From Verrucomicrobiota bacterium (lineage in GTDB: Bacteria; Verrucomicrobiota; Verrucomicrobiia; Opitutales; Opitutaceae), in contig JACRQG010000007.1 of NCBI GenBank assembly GCA_016222805.1, positions 372,001-436,000 on the forward strand: 64,000 bases of DNA, in the 5' to 3' direction. The position numbers and the translations under genes are program-made. Below, one piece after another: positions 26,272 to 35,273 of the stretch. The stretch's first letter is position 1; the number at the start of each line of letters is the position of its first letter. Below the pieces are notes generated by a model. The model ran no database searches. It was not told the DNA's origin and saw nothing but the letters and a program-made list of their open reading frames with translations.

Positions 26272-27609
26272 ATGAACCCCCTTAATCGCCGCCAGTTCCT
26301 CAAATCCTCGACCGCCACGGGCGCCGGCCTGTTGATTCTCCCCACCGGAACCCTGTTCGGCCAGAACCGTCCCAGCAACAAGCTGAACATCGCCCTGATC
26401 GGGGTGTGGGGCCGTGGGCTGGCACACTACAACGTTCTGAAGAAGGAAAACGTCGTCGCGCTCTGCGACGTGAACGAGCTGCGGTTCGCGGATGCGTTGA
26501 AGGTGTTCCCCGGGGCGAAGACCTACGTGGACTGGCGGAAGCTGCTGGATCAGGAGAAGGGCATTGATGCTGTCGTCTGCTGCACGCCCGACCATCATCA
26601 CGCCCATGTGGCGATCTGGGCGATGAATCGCGACAAGCACGTCTACATGGAGAAGCCCATCGCGCTGACGGTGGAGGAAACCCGGGCGGTGCGCGCGCTG
26701 TACCTGAAGAAGAAGAACAAGCTCGCGACCCAGGCCGGCACGCAGCGGCACGCGATCCCGAATTTCCAACGGGTGAAGGAAATGGTGCGCGATGGGGCCA
26801 TCGGCAAACTCCAGGGGGCGTTTGCGTGGGGCAACCGGCAACTGCCGCGCCCGGGCTACCTCCCGGCGGAAGGATCGCCCCCGAGCACGCTGCACTACGA
26901 CCTCTGGATCGGCCCGTCGCCGATGCACCCGTACAATCCGGGGTACTTCTCGGGTGGTCCCGGCGCGAATTGCCTTCAGTGGAACATGTTTTGGGACTTC
27001 GGCACCGGCCAGGTGGGTGACATGGGCAACCACACCATGGATCTCGCGTGGCAGGCGATCGACGCCACCCACCCGACGTCCGTCGAGGCCAAGGGTGATG
27101 CCTTCAATCCGGAGGTCACTCCGGTGAAGATGGAGGCCCACTTCGAACATCCGGCCAACGACTGGCGCGGCCCGATCCGGGTGAGTTGGTACCAGGGCAA
27201 GGTCTTCCCCACCATGCCAAAGAAGTTCATCGATCCCGATGGGATTGGGCACGGCGCCATGTTCAAGGGCACGGGCGGCGTGCTCCTGGCGGACTTCAAC
27301 TCGCGCATGCTCATCCCGGAGGCGAAGGCCGACCTCACGGAGTACAAGATTCGTCCGAAGGCGCAGCAGATCCCGCCGATTGGCGACTTCCAAGAACAGT
27401 GGATCAACGCCTGCAAGGGAGACCCGACCAAGACGTCGTGCAACTTCGACTACAACGGGTTGATGACCGAGCAGATGGCCCTGGGCCTCGTCGCCTATCG
27501 GGCCGGCAAGAAGCTCAAGTACGACGGCAAGACCGGCAAGACCGATGACGCGACTGCGAATGAGTACCTGGGCCGCAAGTACCGGGCGGGATGGACCCTG
27601 AACGGCTGA
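26272..27609 (+). CDS. Tat-exported Gfo/Idh/MocA oxidoreductase 1 of a tandem pair
   Basis: A 445-residue protein. Twin-arginine signal LNRRQFLKSSTATGAG, then LNIALIGVWGRGLAHY (Rossmann), VVCCTPDHHHAHV, and the family motif MEKPIALT. The segment QVGDMGNHTMDLAWQAID carries the usual active-site His, and DLWIGPSPMHPYNPGYFSG is characteristic of this exported subgroup. It is expected to use a tightly bound NAD(P) and act on a sugar unit in the periplasm. It lies 119 bases after DUF1501 and is followed by a terminator-like hairpin and a second, non-identical family member. No partner TIM barrel or DUF1080 gene is adjacent here. Confidence 0.92.
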   Translation: MNPLNRRQFLKSSTATGAGLLILPTGTLFGQNRPSNKLNIALIGVWGRGLAHYNVLKKENVVALCDVNELRFADALKVFPGAKTYVDWRKLLDQEKGIDAVVCCTPDHHHAHVAIWAMNRDKHVYMEKPIALTVEETRAVRALYLKKKNKLATQAGTQRHAIPNFQRVKEMVRDGAIGKLQGAFAWGNRQLPRPGYLPAEGSPPSTLHYDLWIGPSPMHPYNPGYFSGGPGANCLQWNMFWDFGTGQVGDMGNHTMDLAWQAIDATHPTSVEAKGDAFNPEVTPVKMEAHFEHPANDWRGPIRVSWYQGKVFPTMPKKFIDPDGIGHGAMFKGTGGVLLADFNSRMLIPEAKADLTEYKIRPKAQQIPPIGDFQEQWINACKGDPTKTSCNFDYNGLMTEQMALGLVAYRAGKKLKYDGKTGKTDDATANEYLGRKYRAGWTLNG

Positions 27610-27638
27610 CCGACACCCCCGGTTTGGTTAGTGTGGTG

Positions 27639-27687
27639 GTTCCGGCCGGCGTCAGTAGCCGGCCGGAACTGTTTGGAGAGTTTTTTT
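27639..27687 (+). terminator. Long hairpin with distal T-run between the two oxidoreductase genes
   Basis: A perfect 12-base stem (27639-27650 with 27658-27669, seven-base loop) lies 30 bases after the stop codon. A run of seven T follows, but only after 11 further bases. It may terminate or attenuate transcription into the second oxidoreductase gene; the gap makes this less certain than the other terminators. Confidence 0.6.
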
Positions 27688-27829
27688 GAATCCTGCGTCC
27701 TGCGGTGGCGTCTTTCGCACCGCGGGGTTGACCTTTTCCCCGTTGCCGCAAGAAAATCTTCGCTCCTTCAGGACCCTTTCTGCCGCCCGAGTCGGCCCGC
27801 TTTCAACCTCAACTCCTCAAGTTCGCCTC

Positions 27830-29353
27830 ATGAAAAACTGGACCCGCAAAGAGTTCCTCAAGACGTCGGTCGTCGGTGGCGGCGCCGCCCTTCTCGCCGG
27901 AAATACCCGGCTCTACGGACAGGCCGGACCCGCCAAGGGCAGCGCCAATGGTGACATCCGCGTCGCGGTGGTGGGCATCAACGCGCAGGGCAAGGGGCAC
28001 ATGCTCGACTACGCCAACAAGCTGAAGGGGGCCCGGTTGGTGGCGATTTGCGACTGCGACAGCGACGTGCTCGCCAAGCGTCTGGCGGATTGCGAGAAGG
28101 TCGGCGTCAAGCCCGAGACCTATGTCGATTACCGGAAGCTGCTGGAGAAAAAGGATATCGACGCCATCGTGATCGCCTCTCCGAATCACCAGCACTCCCT
28201 CCAGACCATCTGGGGGTTGCAGGCGGGGAAGGATGTGTACGTGGAAAAGCCCCTTTCGCACAACGTCTGGGAAGGGCGACAGGCGGTGGAGGCGGCGAAA
28301 AAGTACACGAAGAACATCGTGCAGGCGGGCACGCAGAACCGGTCGTCCGAGGATATCTACGACGCCATCGCCTACGTGAAGTCCGGCAAGGTGGGGAAGA
28401 TCAAGTGGGCTCGCGGCCTTTGCTACAAGCCGCGCGAGAGCATCGGCAAGTCGACCGGTGCGCAGACGGTGCCGGCCAGCATCGATTACGATCTTTGGAG
28501 CGGCCCCGCGCCGTTAACCCCGCCGCGGCGCAACTCGCCGAAGAATGGCACCGTGCACTACGACTGGCACTGGTTCTGGAACTACGGCGGCGGCGACATC
28601 ACCAATCAGGGCATCCATCAGATGGACGTCGCCCGCTGGTTCCTGGGCGAGCCGGGCCTGCCGGCGAGCGTCATGAGCTTTGGCGGTCGGTTCGGATACA
28701 TCGACGACGCCGAGACGCCCAACACCCTCGTTTCCGTGTTCAACTACGCCAAGGCGCCGTTGATCTTCGAAGTGCGCGGCCTCCCGATGAAGGCCGGCAT
28801 GCGCGCGATGGACAAGTTCAAGGGCACGGATGTCGGCGTGGTCGTGCAATGTGAGGGCGGCTACGTGACCATCGGCTCCAACGGTGGCGCGGTGGTGTAT
28901 GACAACGACGGCAAGGTCCTGCAGAAGTTCGCCAAGAACACCCTCGGCCAGCACCGCGCCAACTTCGTGAAGGCGGTCAAGGACCGCAAGGTCACCAAGG
29001 GCGTGATTGAAGAGTGCCACTACTCGTCGGCGCTCTGCCACCTGGGCAATGTCTCTTACCTGCTGGGCAAGGAAAAGGCGAACAGCGAGCTCGCCGAGGC
29101 CATCAAGGCCGACGCCAACACCAAGGACTCCTTCGCCCGCTACGTCGACCACCTCAAGGCCAACAACGTCAACGTCGACACGACCAAGGTCATGGTCGGG
29201 CCGCTGCTCCAGATCGATTCCGCCAACGAGGTGTTTGTCGGCTCCGACAAGACCATCGTGGCGGCGGCCAACAAGTGCCCGCTGACGAAGCGTACCGGCC
29301 GCGGCGCGTTCACGATCCCGGAGATCAAGAAGATGGCTGTGGCGGCCTCCTGA
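27830..29353 (+). CDS. Exported Gfo/Idh/MocA oxidoreductase 2 of a tandem pair
   Basis: A 507-residue member, longer than its neighbour. The signal is WTRKEFLKTSVVGGGAAL: an Arg-Lys form of the Tat motif rather than Arg-Arg, still likely to function. Core motifs are IRVAVVGINAQGKGH, VIASPNHQHSLQ and VEKPLSHN. The segment GGGDITNQGIHQMDVARW gives the catalytic His. A C-terminal extension (about 400-507) continues past the usual fold with GRGAFTIPEIKKMAV. The ATG at 27830 was chosen because it begins the Tat signal; an upstream open frame to 27686 has no signal features. A strong terminator follows. It probably shares the periplasmic sugar-oxidising role of its neighbour with a different substrate. 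Confidence 0.92.
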   Translation: MKNWTRKEFLKTSVVGGGAALLAGNTRLYGQAGPAKGSANGDIRVAVVGINAQGKGHMLDYANKLKGARLVAICDCDSDVLAKRLADCEKVGVKPETYVDYRKLLEKKDIDAIVIASPNHQHSLQTIWGLQAGKDVYVEKPLSHNVWEGRQAVEAAKKYTKNIVQAGTQNRSSEDIYDAIAYVKSGKVGKIKWARGLCYKPRESIGKSTGAQTVPASIDYDLWSGPAPLTPPRRNSPKNGTVHYDWHWFWNYGGGDITNQGIHQMDVARWFLGEPGLPASVMSFGGRFGYIDDAETPNTLVSVFNYAKAPLIFEVRGLPMKAGMRAMDKFKGTDVGVVVQCEGGYVTIGSNGGAVVYDNDGKVLQKFAKNTLGQHRANFVKAVKDRKVTKGVIEECHYSSALCHLGNVSYLLGKEKANSELAEAIKADANTKDSFARYVDHLKANNVNVDTTKVMVGPLLQIDSANEVFVGSDKTIVAAANKCPLTKRTGRGAFTIPEIKKMAVAAS

Positions 29354-29378
29354 CGCCCTGGCCAATTCCGCAGCTTCG

Positions 29379-29410
29379 AAGCCCGGCGTTTCCCGCCGGG
29401 CTTTTCTTTT
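29379..29410 (+). terminator. Rho-independent terminator after tandem oxidoreductases
   Basis: A ten-base stem (29379-29388 with 29394-29403, loop tttcc) followed by ttcttttt-type sequence to 29410. It starts 25 bases after the stop of the second oxidoreductase gene and may also serve the convergent sulfatase gene ending at 29458. Confidence 0.85.
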
Positions 29411-29457
29411 GCCCTGGCGCGCCGGCGAACCGTGACGATTCGGGCGCGCCTGCCCGC

Positions 29458-31119
29458 CTATTCTCCCTTGCGGGCCTTCTTCTTCTGGGCCCGCGCCCCG
29501 TCGGCTTCCTCCACGGGGCCCGTGAAGGGCGGTCGCTCGAAGGTCATGCCGTCGCCGGTCACCCGGGGATCGCCGGCGGCGGTCAGCCGCTGCAGGAGTT
29601 GGGAGGAAAGCTCCTCCCGCACTTTCGCGTAGGCCGGATTGCCCGCGACATTCTTCACCTGGTCGGGATCCTGCCTCAAGTCGTAGAGTTCCTCGGCCGG
29701 GCGGCGTCCGAAGGCGTGTTCGAAATGCCACTTCCACTTCGGGTCCTCGCGATGGCGGATCAGCCAGGCCTTGGTCGGACTGGAATCCATGTCGGCGAAA
29801 CCCACCCGGGTCTCTTCGACCAGCGCGTCTCCCGCGAGGACCGCGGGATCCAACGCCTGCTTGGGGTCACCCATGGGCATGCGTTCCGGCCGGAAGTTGC
29901 GGATGTAGACGAAGTCCTTGGTGCGGAGGGCGCGCATCGGGTAGCCGACAAAGCCGTCACGGGCGCTTTCGACGTGGCGCTCGCGGCCCGTGATCACCCA
30001 TGTGCGGTCCGGCTCAACCTGGCCGCTCTTGTCCGAGCGCAGGAGGGCAAGCAGGGAGCGACCATAGAGCCCCGCGGGGGGCTTGGCGCCGCCGATTTCC
30101 ATGAAGGTCGGGGCGAGGTCCGGGAGACAGACGAAGTCGTCGACCACCCGCCCGCCGCGTCCGCCGGGTACGCGCGCCACGAGGGCGACCGCGGTTCCGT
30201 GGTCGTAGAGGTTGCACTTGCCGGAAGGCACCCCCGGCATGCCGTGGTCGCCGCTGACGATGATGAGCGTACGGTCCAGCTCGCCGGTCGCCTCCAACCG
30301 GGCGCGGAGTTCCCCGACGCAGGCGTCGACCGCCTGGCATTCGCCCAGGTAGTCGGCGACGTCCTGCCGCACCTCGGGCACATCGGGAAGGAACGCCGGC
30401 ATCCGGCCCTTGAGCCGCTCCGGCTCGATGCCCCAGAGCGCCTTGCCCGATCCAAGGATCCACTTCCGGTGCGTGGTCGTCGTACCGAAGAAGTAGTGCC
30501 AGGGCTGGCCGGGTTTGCGGTCGGCAAGAAAGGCGTCGAAGTTGCCCCGCACCTGCGCGAGGACCTCGGCGCGGGCGGCTTCGACGCTCAGACCGCGCTG
30601 CACGCGGGCCGTCATCTCCTCGGAGAAGTTGTTCGGGGCGCGCCCGGCCTTCTCATAAGCGTGGGTTTGGCCGCCGAAGGGCGCGTCGGCGGGCGTGCCG
30701 GGACTCCACACCTTGTAGCTCTTGCCGATGTGGTAGCCGGCATCGCGCAGCAGGAGCGGAAAGCTGGGGATCTTTTCGTCCCAGACCGCGCCGCGCAGGA
30801 TCGCGCCGCGTCCGGTGTTGAAGAAATACCGTCCCGAGAGCAGTGAACTGCGGCAGGGCGTGCAGGACGGGGCGTTCACGAACGCGCGGCGAAACGCGAC
30901 GCCTTCGCGCGCGAGCCGGTCCACATGCGGGGTGGTGATGATGTCGTTGAGGGACGGTCGCCCGTCCATCGCGGCGTAGGTGGCGGCGTAGCGGCCCCAG
31001 TCGTCGGCGAAGACAAAGAGGATGTTCCAGCGCGGGGCCCCGGCCTCGGCGGCAGACAGGCGGGAACACGCGGCCAGGACGAAGAACAGGGCAAACGCGG
31101 GCAGCAGGCGGGATTTCAT
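29458..31119 (-). CDS. Sulfatase lipoprotein with C-T-P-C-R active-site motif and basic tail
   Basis: A 553-residue sulfatase. The start MKSRLLPAFALFFVLAAC is a lipoprotein signal with cysteine at residue 18. The core begins WNILFVFADDWGRYA. The active-site motif is C86-T-P-C-R-SSLLSGRYFFNTGRG, matching C-x-P-x-R but with Cys at the fourth position where Ser, Ala or Thr is normal. The second metal site is IIVSGDHGMPGVPSG, with Asp-His in place of the usual Asp-Asn. The layout resembles the heparan N-sulfatase group. The C-terminus is basic (ARAQKKKARKGE). It starts upstream of the tandem-oxidoreductase terminator and follows the serine hydrolase gene 163 bases downstream on the same strand. 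Substrate unknown. Confidence 0.92.
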   Translation of the reverse strand: MKSRLLPAFALFFVLAACSRLSAAEAGAPRWNILFVFADDWGRYAATYAAMDGRPSLNDIITTPHVDRLAREGVAFRRAFVNAPSCTPCRSSLLSGRYFFNTGRGAILRGAVWDEKIPSFPLLLRDAGYHIGKSYKVWSPGTPADAPFGGQTHAYEKAGRAPNNFSEEMTARVQRGLSVEAARAEVLAQVRGNFDAFLADRKPGQPWHYFFGTTTTHRKWILGSGKALWGIEPERLKGRMPAFLPDVPEVRQDVADYLGECQAVDACVGELRARLEATGELDRTLIIVSGDHGMPGVPSGKCNLYDHGTAVALVARVPGGRGGRVVDDFVCLPDLAPTFMEIGGAKPPAGLYGRSLLALLRSDKSGQVEPDRTWVITGRERHVESARDGFVGYPMRALRTKDFVYIRNFRPERMPMGDPKQALDPAVLAGDALVEETRVGFADMDSSPTKAWLIRHREDPKWKWHFEHAFGRRPAEELYDLRQDPDQVKNVAGNPAYAKVREELSSQLLQRLTAAGDPRVTGDGMTFERPPFTGPVEEADGARAQKKKARKGE

Positions 31120-31282
31120 GGAGCGGAGGGAGCCGGGAGTTGCGGTCGGGCCGATGGTCGGAGCGCCCTCGACCTCACGCGGACGGCGGCGAGGAGGCTC
31201 TCCGCAGCCGGGGGCGGCATACCAGTGGACCAGCGGCGATATGACCGCTGACCAAAGGAAGGGGCGAGCTGGAAAAGCGGCC

Positions 31283-32845
31283 CTACTCCTTCACCGTCAG
31301 CCGCAGTTCCTGTACGCGCGGGTTCCGTTCGGGAGTCAGGGTGAAAAAGACCTCGAGACGCCCCTTTTCCCCGATGAGGGAAAACGTGCCGCGCAGCTGG
31401 TTCTCGGCCGACATGTCCCCGACCGAGCGCACGGCACCGATCTGTGCGAGTTTCTCGCTCGCCTCCTTTTGCCAGTCTTCCCGCGAGCGGTCCGGAAAGA
31501 AGTTTTCCGCCACGAGGGAATCCGCGAGCGCAGCGTCCCAGGTCTGGATCAGATCCACGACCTGGCGCTGGCGGGTGGCCAGCATCGTCGCGGCCGGGAT
31601 GACACGGCGGGGCAGGCCGGCCTTCTCCACCAGGAGGGCTCCCACTCGGGCATTGGCGGTGCCGGTGCCGGCGTAGGTGACATTCGCGAACGAAATCACC
31701 GCCACCCCATGCTCCGGGTAGAACCGCCAGTTGCTGCCAAAGCCGGGCAGCCCGCCACTGTGGCCTACGCGCACGTGTCCCGCGCTGTCGGTCGACCAGG
31801 AGAGTCCGTAGCCGTAGAAGTTGACCGTCGGCAGCGGGGTGTTCGCCAGCGATTTGGTGGTGGCGGCGAGGCTCGAGAACATCGCCGGCTGGTGCATCTC
31901 GCGTCGGGTGGCACGACCGACAATGCCGGAGTCGGGATCATTCCGCGCCGGCCACGCCTCCTGGTGGAACGCCACGTATCGGACAAAGTCGTGCAGCGTG
32001 GTCAGCAGTCCGCCCATCGCCCCGTACGTTCCGTCATGGAGGAGCGGTTCCCGGCGCCATCCCCCTTCCGGCAGGCTGCGGTAGCCGAGCGCCAGCCGAG
32101 TCGCCGGCACTTCGGAGTATTCCCAAACCGTGTCCTTCATGCCCAGCGGCTGCAGGATCTCCCGCGTGATGTACTGCTGATAGGGAATCCCGGTGACCTG
32201 GGTGATGATCCGGCCGAGCAGGGCGTAGCCGAGGTTGGAGTACTCGAAGGCAACCCCCGGTGGGTTCGAGAGCGCCAGGCCGTCGCGAAGGAACGCCTGG
32301 AACTCCGCGGGCGAATCCGCCAGCTGGCGATCGCCCCAGGGATTGTCCTCGGGAAACCCCGCGCTCATGGTGAGCAGGTGCTGGAGCGTGATCGGCGGGG
32401 CATCCGTGGTGAGGGGAGCCGTGCGGCGGAGTTCCGGGACGTAGCGGTCGGCGCGGTCCGTCAGCGCCAGCCGGCCCGCGTCCCGCAGCTTGAGGATCGC
32501 GAGCGCGGTGAAGCTCTTGGTCATCGAAGCGATCCGGAAGCGGGTGTCGGCCGCCGCCGGAATCTTCTCCTCCACGTTGGCAAAGCCGAGCGCACCGGCG
32601 TGCACGAGTTCCCCATCGAGCACAATGCCCCACACGAGGCCGGGACAACGCTTGCGGTCCGCATGTGCGCGGAATTCCTGATCGATCTCGGCTTGCACGC
32701 GGGCGACGCGCGCCCGCCGATCGTCGGCCGGAAAACGTGGCGCCGCATAGTTCTGTCCGGCTGGGAGCGCCGGCGGGGCCGCGGCGAGGTCCACGAGGGC
32801 CGACACGCTCAGCAGGAAGACGGCGAGGGATTGGCGGGATCGCAT
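31283..32845 (-). CDS. Secreted serine hydrolase (beta-lactamase/esterase family)
   Basis: A 520-residue protein with signal peptide (MRSRQSLAVFLLSVSALVDL). The penicillin-binding-like catalytic domain has S107-M-T-K110 and Y202-S-N204 (EYSNLGYALL), and a VGHSGGLPGFG motif replaces KTG, as in class C-like esterases. A C-terminal region (about 400-520) of beta-rich sequence ends RVQELRLTVKE. The reading frame stays open upstream across the M48 gene, but the signal peptide fixes the start at 32845. Such proteins are peptidases, esterases or transesterases; the substrate here is unknown. It is divergent from the M48 metalloprotease gene (159 bases between starts) and may be co-transcribed with the sulfatase downstream. 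Confidence 0.9.
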   Translation of the reverse strand: MRSRQSLAVFLLSVSALVDLAAAPPALPAGQNYAAPRFPADDRRARVARVQAEIDQEFRAHADRKRCPGLVWGIVLDGELVHAGALGFANVEEKIPAAADTRFRIASMTKSFTALAILKLRDAGRLALTDRADRYVPELRRTAPLTTDAPPITLQHLLTMSAGFPEDNPWGDRQLADSPAEFQAFLRDGLALSNPPGVAFEYSNLGYALLGRIITQVTGIPYQQYITREILQPLGMKDTVWEYSEVPATRLALGYRSLPEGGWRREPLLHDGTYGAMGGLLTTLHDFVRYVAFHQEAWPARNDPDSGIVGRATRREMHQPAMFSSLAATTKSLANTPLPTVNFYGYGLSWSTDSAGHVRVGHSGGLPGFGSNWRFYPEHGVAVISFANVTYAGTGTANARVGALLVEKAGLPRRVIPAATMLATRQRQVVDLIQTWDAALADSLVAENFFPDRSREDWQKEASEKLAQIGAVRSVGDMSAENQLRGTFSLIGEKGRLEVFFTLTPERNPRVQELRLTVKE

Positions 32846-33004
32846 GGGGGGTGGCTGAAGGTGAAAAGCGCGCCGAGGGATGTCGATGGCGTTCCCCGAG
32901 GGCCAGGCCAAGGGGGCGCGGTGAGTCGTACCAGGGGGCGTGGGCGTGTCCCTCCGACCGGCCTTCGCTTGCTTCCGGATGCCTCCCGGCAATCCTGTGG
33001 GACC

Positions 33005-33811
33005 ATGAAACGCCTCCTGCTTCCCCTTGCGGCGACCGCGTTGCTGACCGGTTCGGGCTGCTACACCAATCCGGTCACCGGACGGCAGGCCCTGATGCTC
33101 ATCTCCAAGGGACAGGAGATGTCGCTCGGGGCCCAATCGTTTGCCGAGATGCGCAAGACGCAGAAGGTGTCCGCCGATCCCGCGATGAACGCGCGCACGC
33201 AACGGGTGGGCGAGCGCATCGCCCGCGCCGTGGGCAACCAATTGCCGGATGCCAAGTGGGAGTTTGTCGTCTTCGAGTCGAAGGAACTGAACGCATTCGC
33301 CCTGCCAGGGGGCAAGGTCGGAGTCTACTCCGGCCTGCTGCAGTTGGCGGAAAACGACAGCGAACTCGCCACCGTGATGGGCCACGAGATCGGCCACGTT
33401 ATCGCGCGCCACGGGGCGGAGCGCATGTCCGAAGCGTTGGTGATCGCGGGCGTCGGTGCGGTGGGGGCCGCCGTGGCGGAGAACAAGTACGACGCCCAGA
33501 CGCGCGATCTCTTCATTCTCGCCTACGGCGGTGCCACCACCCTCGGCCGCGTGCTGCCGCATTCGCGCAACGCCGAGAGCGAGGCGGACAAGATGGGGGC
33601 GATTTATGCGGCGAAGGCCGGCTATGATCCGCGCGGGGCCGTGACCTTCTGGCAGAAGATGGCCGCGCAGAAGGCTGCTCAGAAGGAGGGCGCGAAGATG
33701 CCGCCCTGGTTGTCCACCCATCCTTCGGATGCCAAGCGAATCGCCGACCTGCAGGCCTATTTGCCGCAGGTGATCCCGATCTACGAAGCGGCGCGGACCC
33801 AGGGGCCGTAG
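33005..33811 (+). CDS. M48 family metallopeptidase, probable lipoprotein
   Basis: A 268-residue protein. MKRLLLPLAATALLTGSGC resembles a lipoprotein signal with C19, although the lipobox is weak; YTNPVTGRQALML after it is a hallmark of the M48 lipoproteins. The zinc motif is H127-E-I-G-H131 (VMGHEIGHVIARHGAERM), with the third ligand in NAESEADKMG. It is expected to be a periplasmic or membrane-anchored quality-control protease similar to BepA/LoiP. It stands alone, divergent from the serine hydrolase and convergent with the Gfo/Idh/MocA gene ending 22 bases away. Confidence 0.92.
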   Translation: MKRLLLPLAATALLTGSGCYTNPVTGRQALMLISKGQEMSLGAQSFAEMRKTQKVSADPAMNARTQRVGERIARAVGNQLPDAKWEFVVFESKELNAFALPGGKVGVYSGLLQLAENDSELATVMGHEIGHVIARHGAERMSEALVIAGVGAVGAAVAENKYDAQTRDLFILAYGGATTLGRVLPHSRNAESEADKMGAIYAAKAGYDPRGAVTFWQKMAAQKAAQKEGAKMPPWLSTHPSDAKRIADLQAYLPQVIPIYEAARTQGP

Positions 33812-33832
33812 CGCCGGGGCCCGGACCACGCC

Positions 33833-35194
33833 TCAGGCCTTCGGATACTCCCAGCCCTTCCGGTATTCGCGGCGCAGCAGTCGGTTGGCGGCGTCGTCAC
33901 CCAGGATGCGTTCGTTCACGCCGTCCCATTCCAGGCTGCGGCCGACCTTGAGCGAGAGCATGCCGAGCAGGGCGACATTCGTGGAGAGGTGCACTTCACC
34001 GATGTCCGACACGGGTTTTGCTCCCGTGCGGATCGCGTGCAGGAAGTCCGCCCAGAGTTCCCGGATGTTCTGCGAGTCCGGGCTGTTGAGTTTCGGTTCC
34101 TCGCTGACGACCGGGTCCTTGGCGTTGGCCGGATAGAAGGTCCAGCCCTTCTGCCAACCCATGTGGAAGGTTCCTTTTGTGCCGTAGAAGTAGCAGCCGA
34201 CGTTTTCTCCCTTGTCGGTGTTGTTGCCGGCAAAGCGGCGGTGCTCCCACTGGACCGTGAGTTTCTCGAACGCGAAGGTCGCGACCTGGTGGTCCGGGGC
34301 GTCGGTGGTCTGTTCCTGCGGCGTGTTCACGACCGGTCCCGCAATCGGCCGGCCGCCACTGGAGAAGACGCGCTTCGGGTACTTCTCGCCCGTCACCCAG
34401 AGAATCTGGTCGAGCCAGTGGATTCCCCAGTCGCCGAGCGTGCCATTGGCGTAGTCGAGGTAGTTGCGGAAGCCGCGCGGGTGAATGCCGCCGCGGCCGG
34501 CCCCGGAGGGATCGCGCGGATCACCGCCATTGAAGGGCCGCAGCGGAGCCGGACCGCACCAGAAATCCCAGTCGAGCTCCTTCGGCACGGCCACGGTCGG
34601 GCGCGGCTTTTCAGCTCCCCCGGCGTAGTGCACGAAACACCGCACCATGCCGATGTCGCCAGCCTTGCCGGATCGGATGAACTCCCGGCCGCTGACATTG
34701 TGCGGCGAGATCCGCCGGTGCGTGCCCACCTGCACGACCCGCCCGGCGGCACGGGCGGCATTCACCATCGCGCGCCCCTCCATAATCGTGTGCCCAATCG
34801 GCTTCTCGACGTAGACGTGAGCGCCGGCCTTCACGGCGGCAATCATCGGCAGCGCGTGCCAGTGGTCCGGCGTGCCGACGATGGCGATTTCGGGTTTGGT
34901 CGCCGCGAGGCATTCGCGGTAGTCCTTGAAGAACTTGGGGCTGTCGCCGGTGCCCTCGCGGACGTTTTTCATCGTCAGTTCGAACTGGCGGGAATCGACG
35001 TCGCACAGGCCCACCACCTCGCAGGCACCGCTGGCCATGGCCTCGCGGAGGATGTTGTTGCCCCACCAGCCGCAGCCGATGAGTACGGTGCGGAATTTGC
35101 GGGCACCGGCCTTGTCGGCGGCGCGGACGGAAAACGGCAGGGCGGCCACCGTGGCGGCCGACGCGGAGTTTTGGAGGAATTGGCGGCGGTTCAT
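33833..35194 (-). CDS. Tat-exported Gfo/Idh/MocA oxidoreductase
   Basis: A 453-residue protein. Twin-arginine signal MNRRQFLQNSASAATVAALP, then RTVLIGCGWWGNNIL (Rossmann), AIVGTPDHWHALP and the motif VEKPIGHT. The segment GTLGDWGIHWLDQILW carries the expected active-site His. The gene lies 79 bases downstream of a Tat-exported TIM-barrel gene, a repeat of the pairing seen at 12737-14973 but in the opposite gene order and without DUF1080. The likely job is periplasmic sugar oxidation with a bound cofactor. The open frame extends upstream to 35419 but the signal fixes the start at 35194. Confidence 0.92.
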   Translation of the reverse strand: MNRRQFLQNSASAATVAALPFSVRAADKAGARKFRTVLIGCGWWGNNILREAMASGACEVVGLCDVDSRQFELTMKNVREGTGDSPKFFKDYRECLAATKPEIAIVGTPDHWHALPMIAAVKAGAHVYVEKPIGHTIMEGRAMVNAARAAGRVVQVGTHRRISPHNVSGREFIRSGKAGDIGMVRCFVHYAGGAEKPRPTVAVPKELDWDFWCGPAPLRPFNGGDPRDPSGAGRGGIHPRGFRNYLDYANGTLGDWGIHWLDQILWVTGEKYPKRVFSSGGRPIAGPVVNTPQEQTTDAPDHQVATFAFEKLTVQWEHRRFAGNNTDKGENVGCYFYGTKGTFHMGWQKGWTFYPANAKDPVVSEEPKLNSPDSQNIRELWADFLHAIRTGAKPVSDIGEVHLSTNVALLGMLSLKVGRSLEWDGVNERILGDDAANRLLRREYRKGWEYPKA

Positions 35195-35273
35195 GGGGAA
35201 AGAGGCGGGGACTTCCACGGGCGAGCCGGGTGGGCGGGCCGGCGGGATTCGCCGGGGCGGCGAGCGGACGGGC

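Noticed and set aside
32846-33829. Upstream extension of the serine hydrolase frame across the M48 gene
   Set aside because: The signal peptide at 32845 marks the true start, and the M48 zinc motif is on the other strand.
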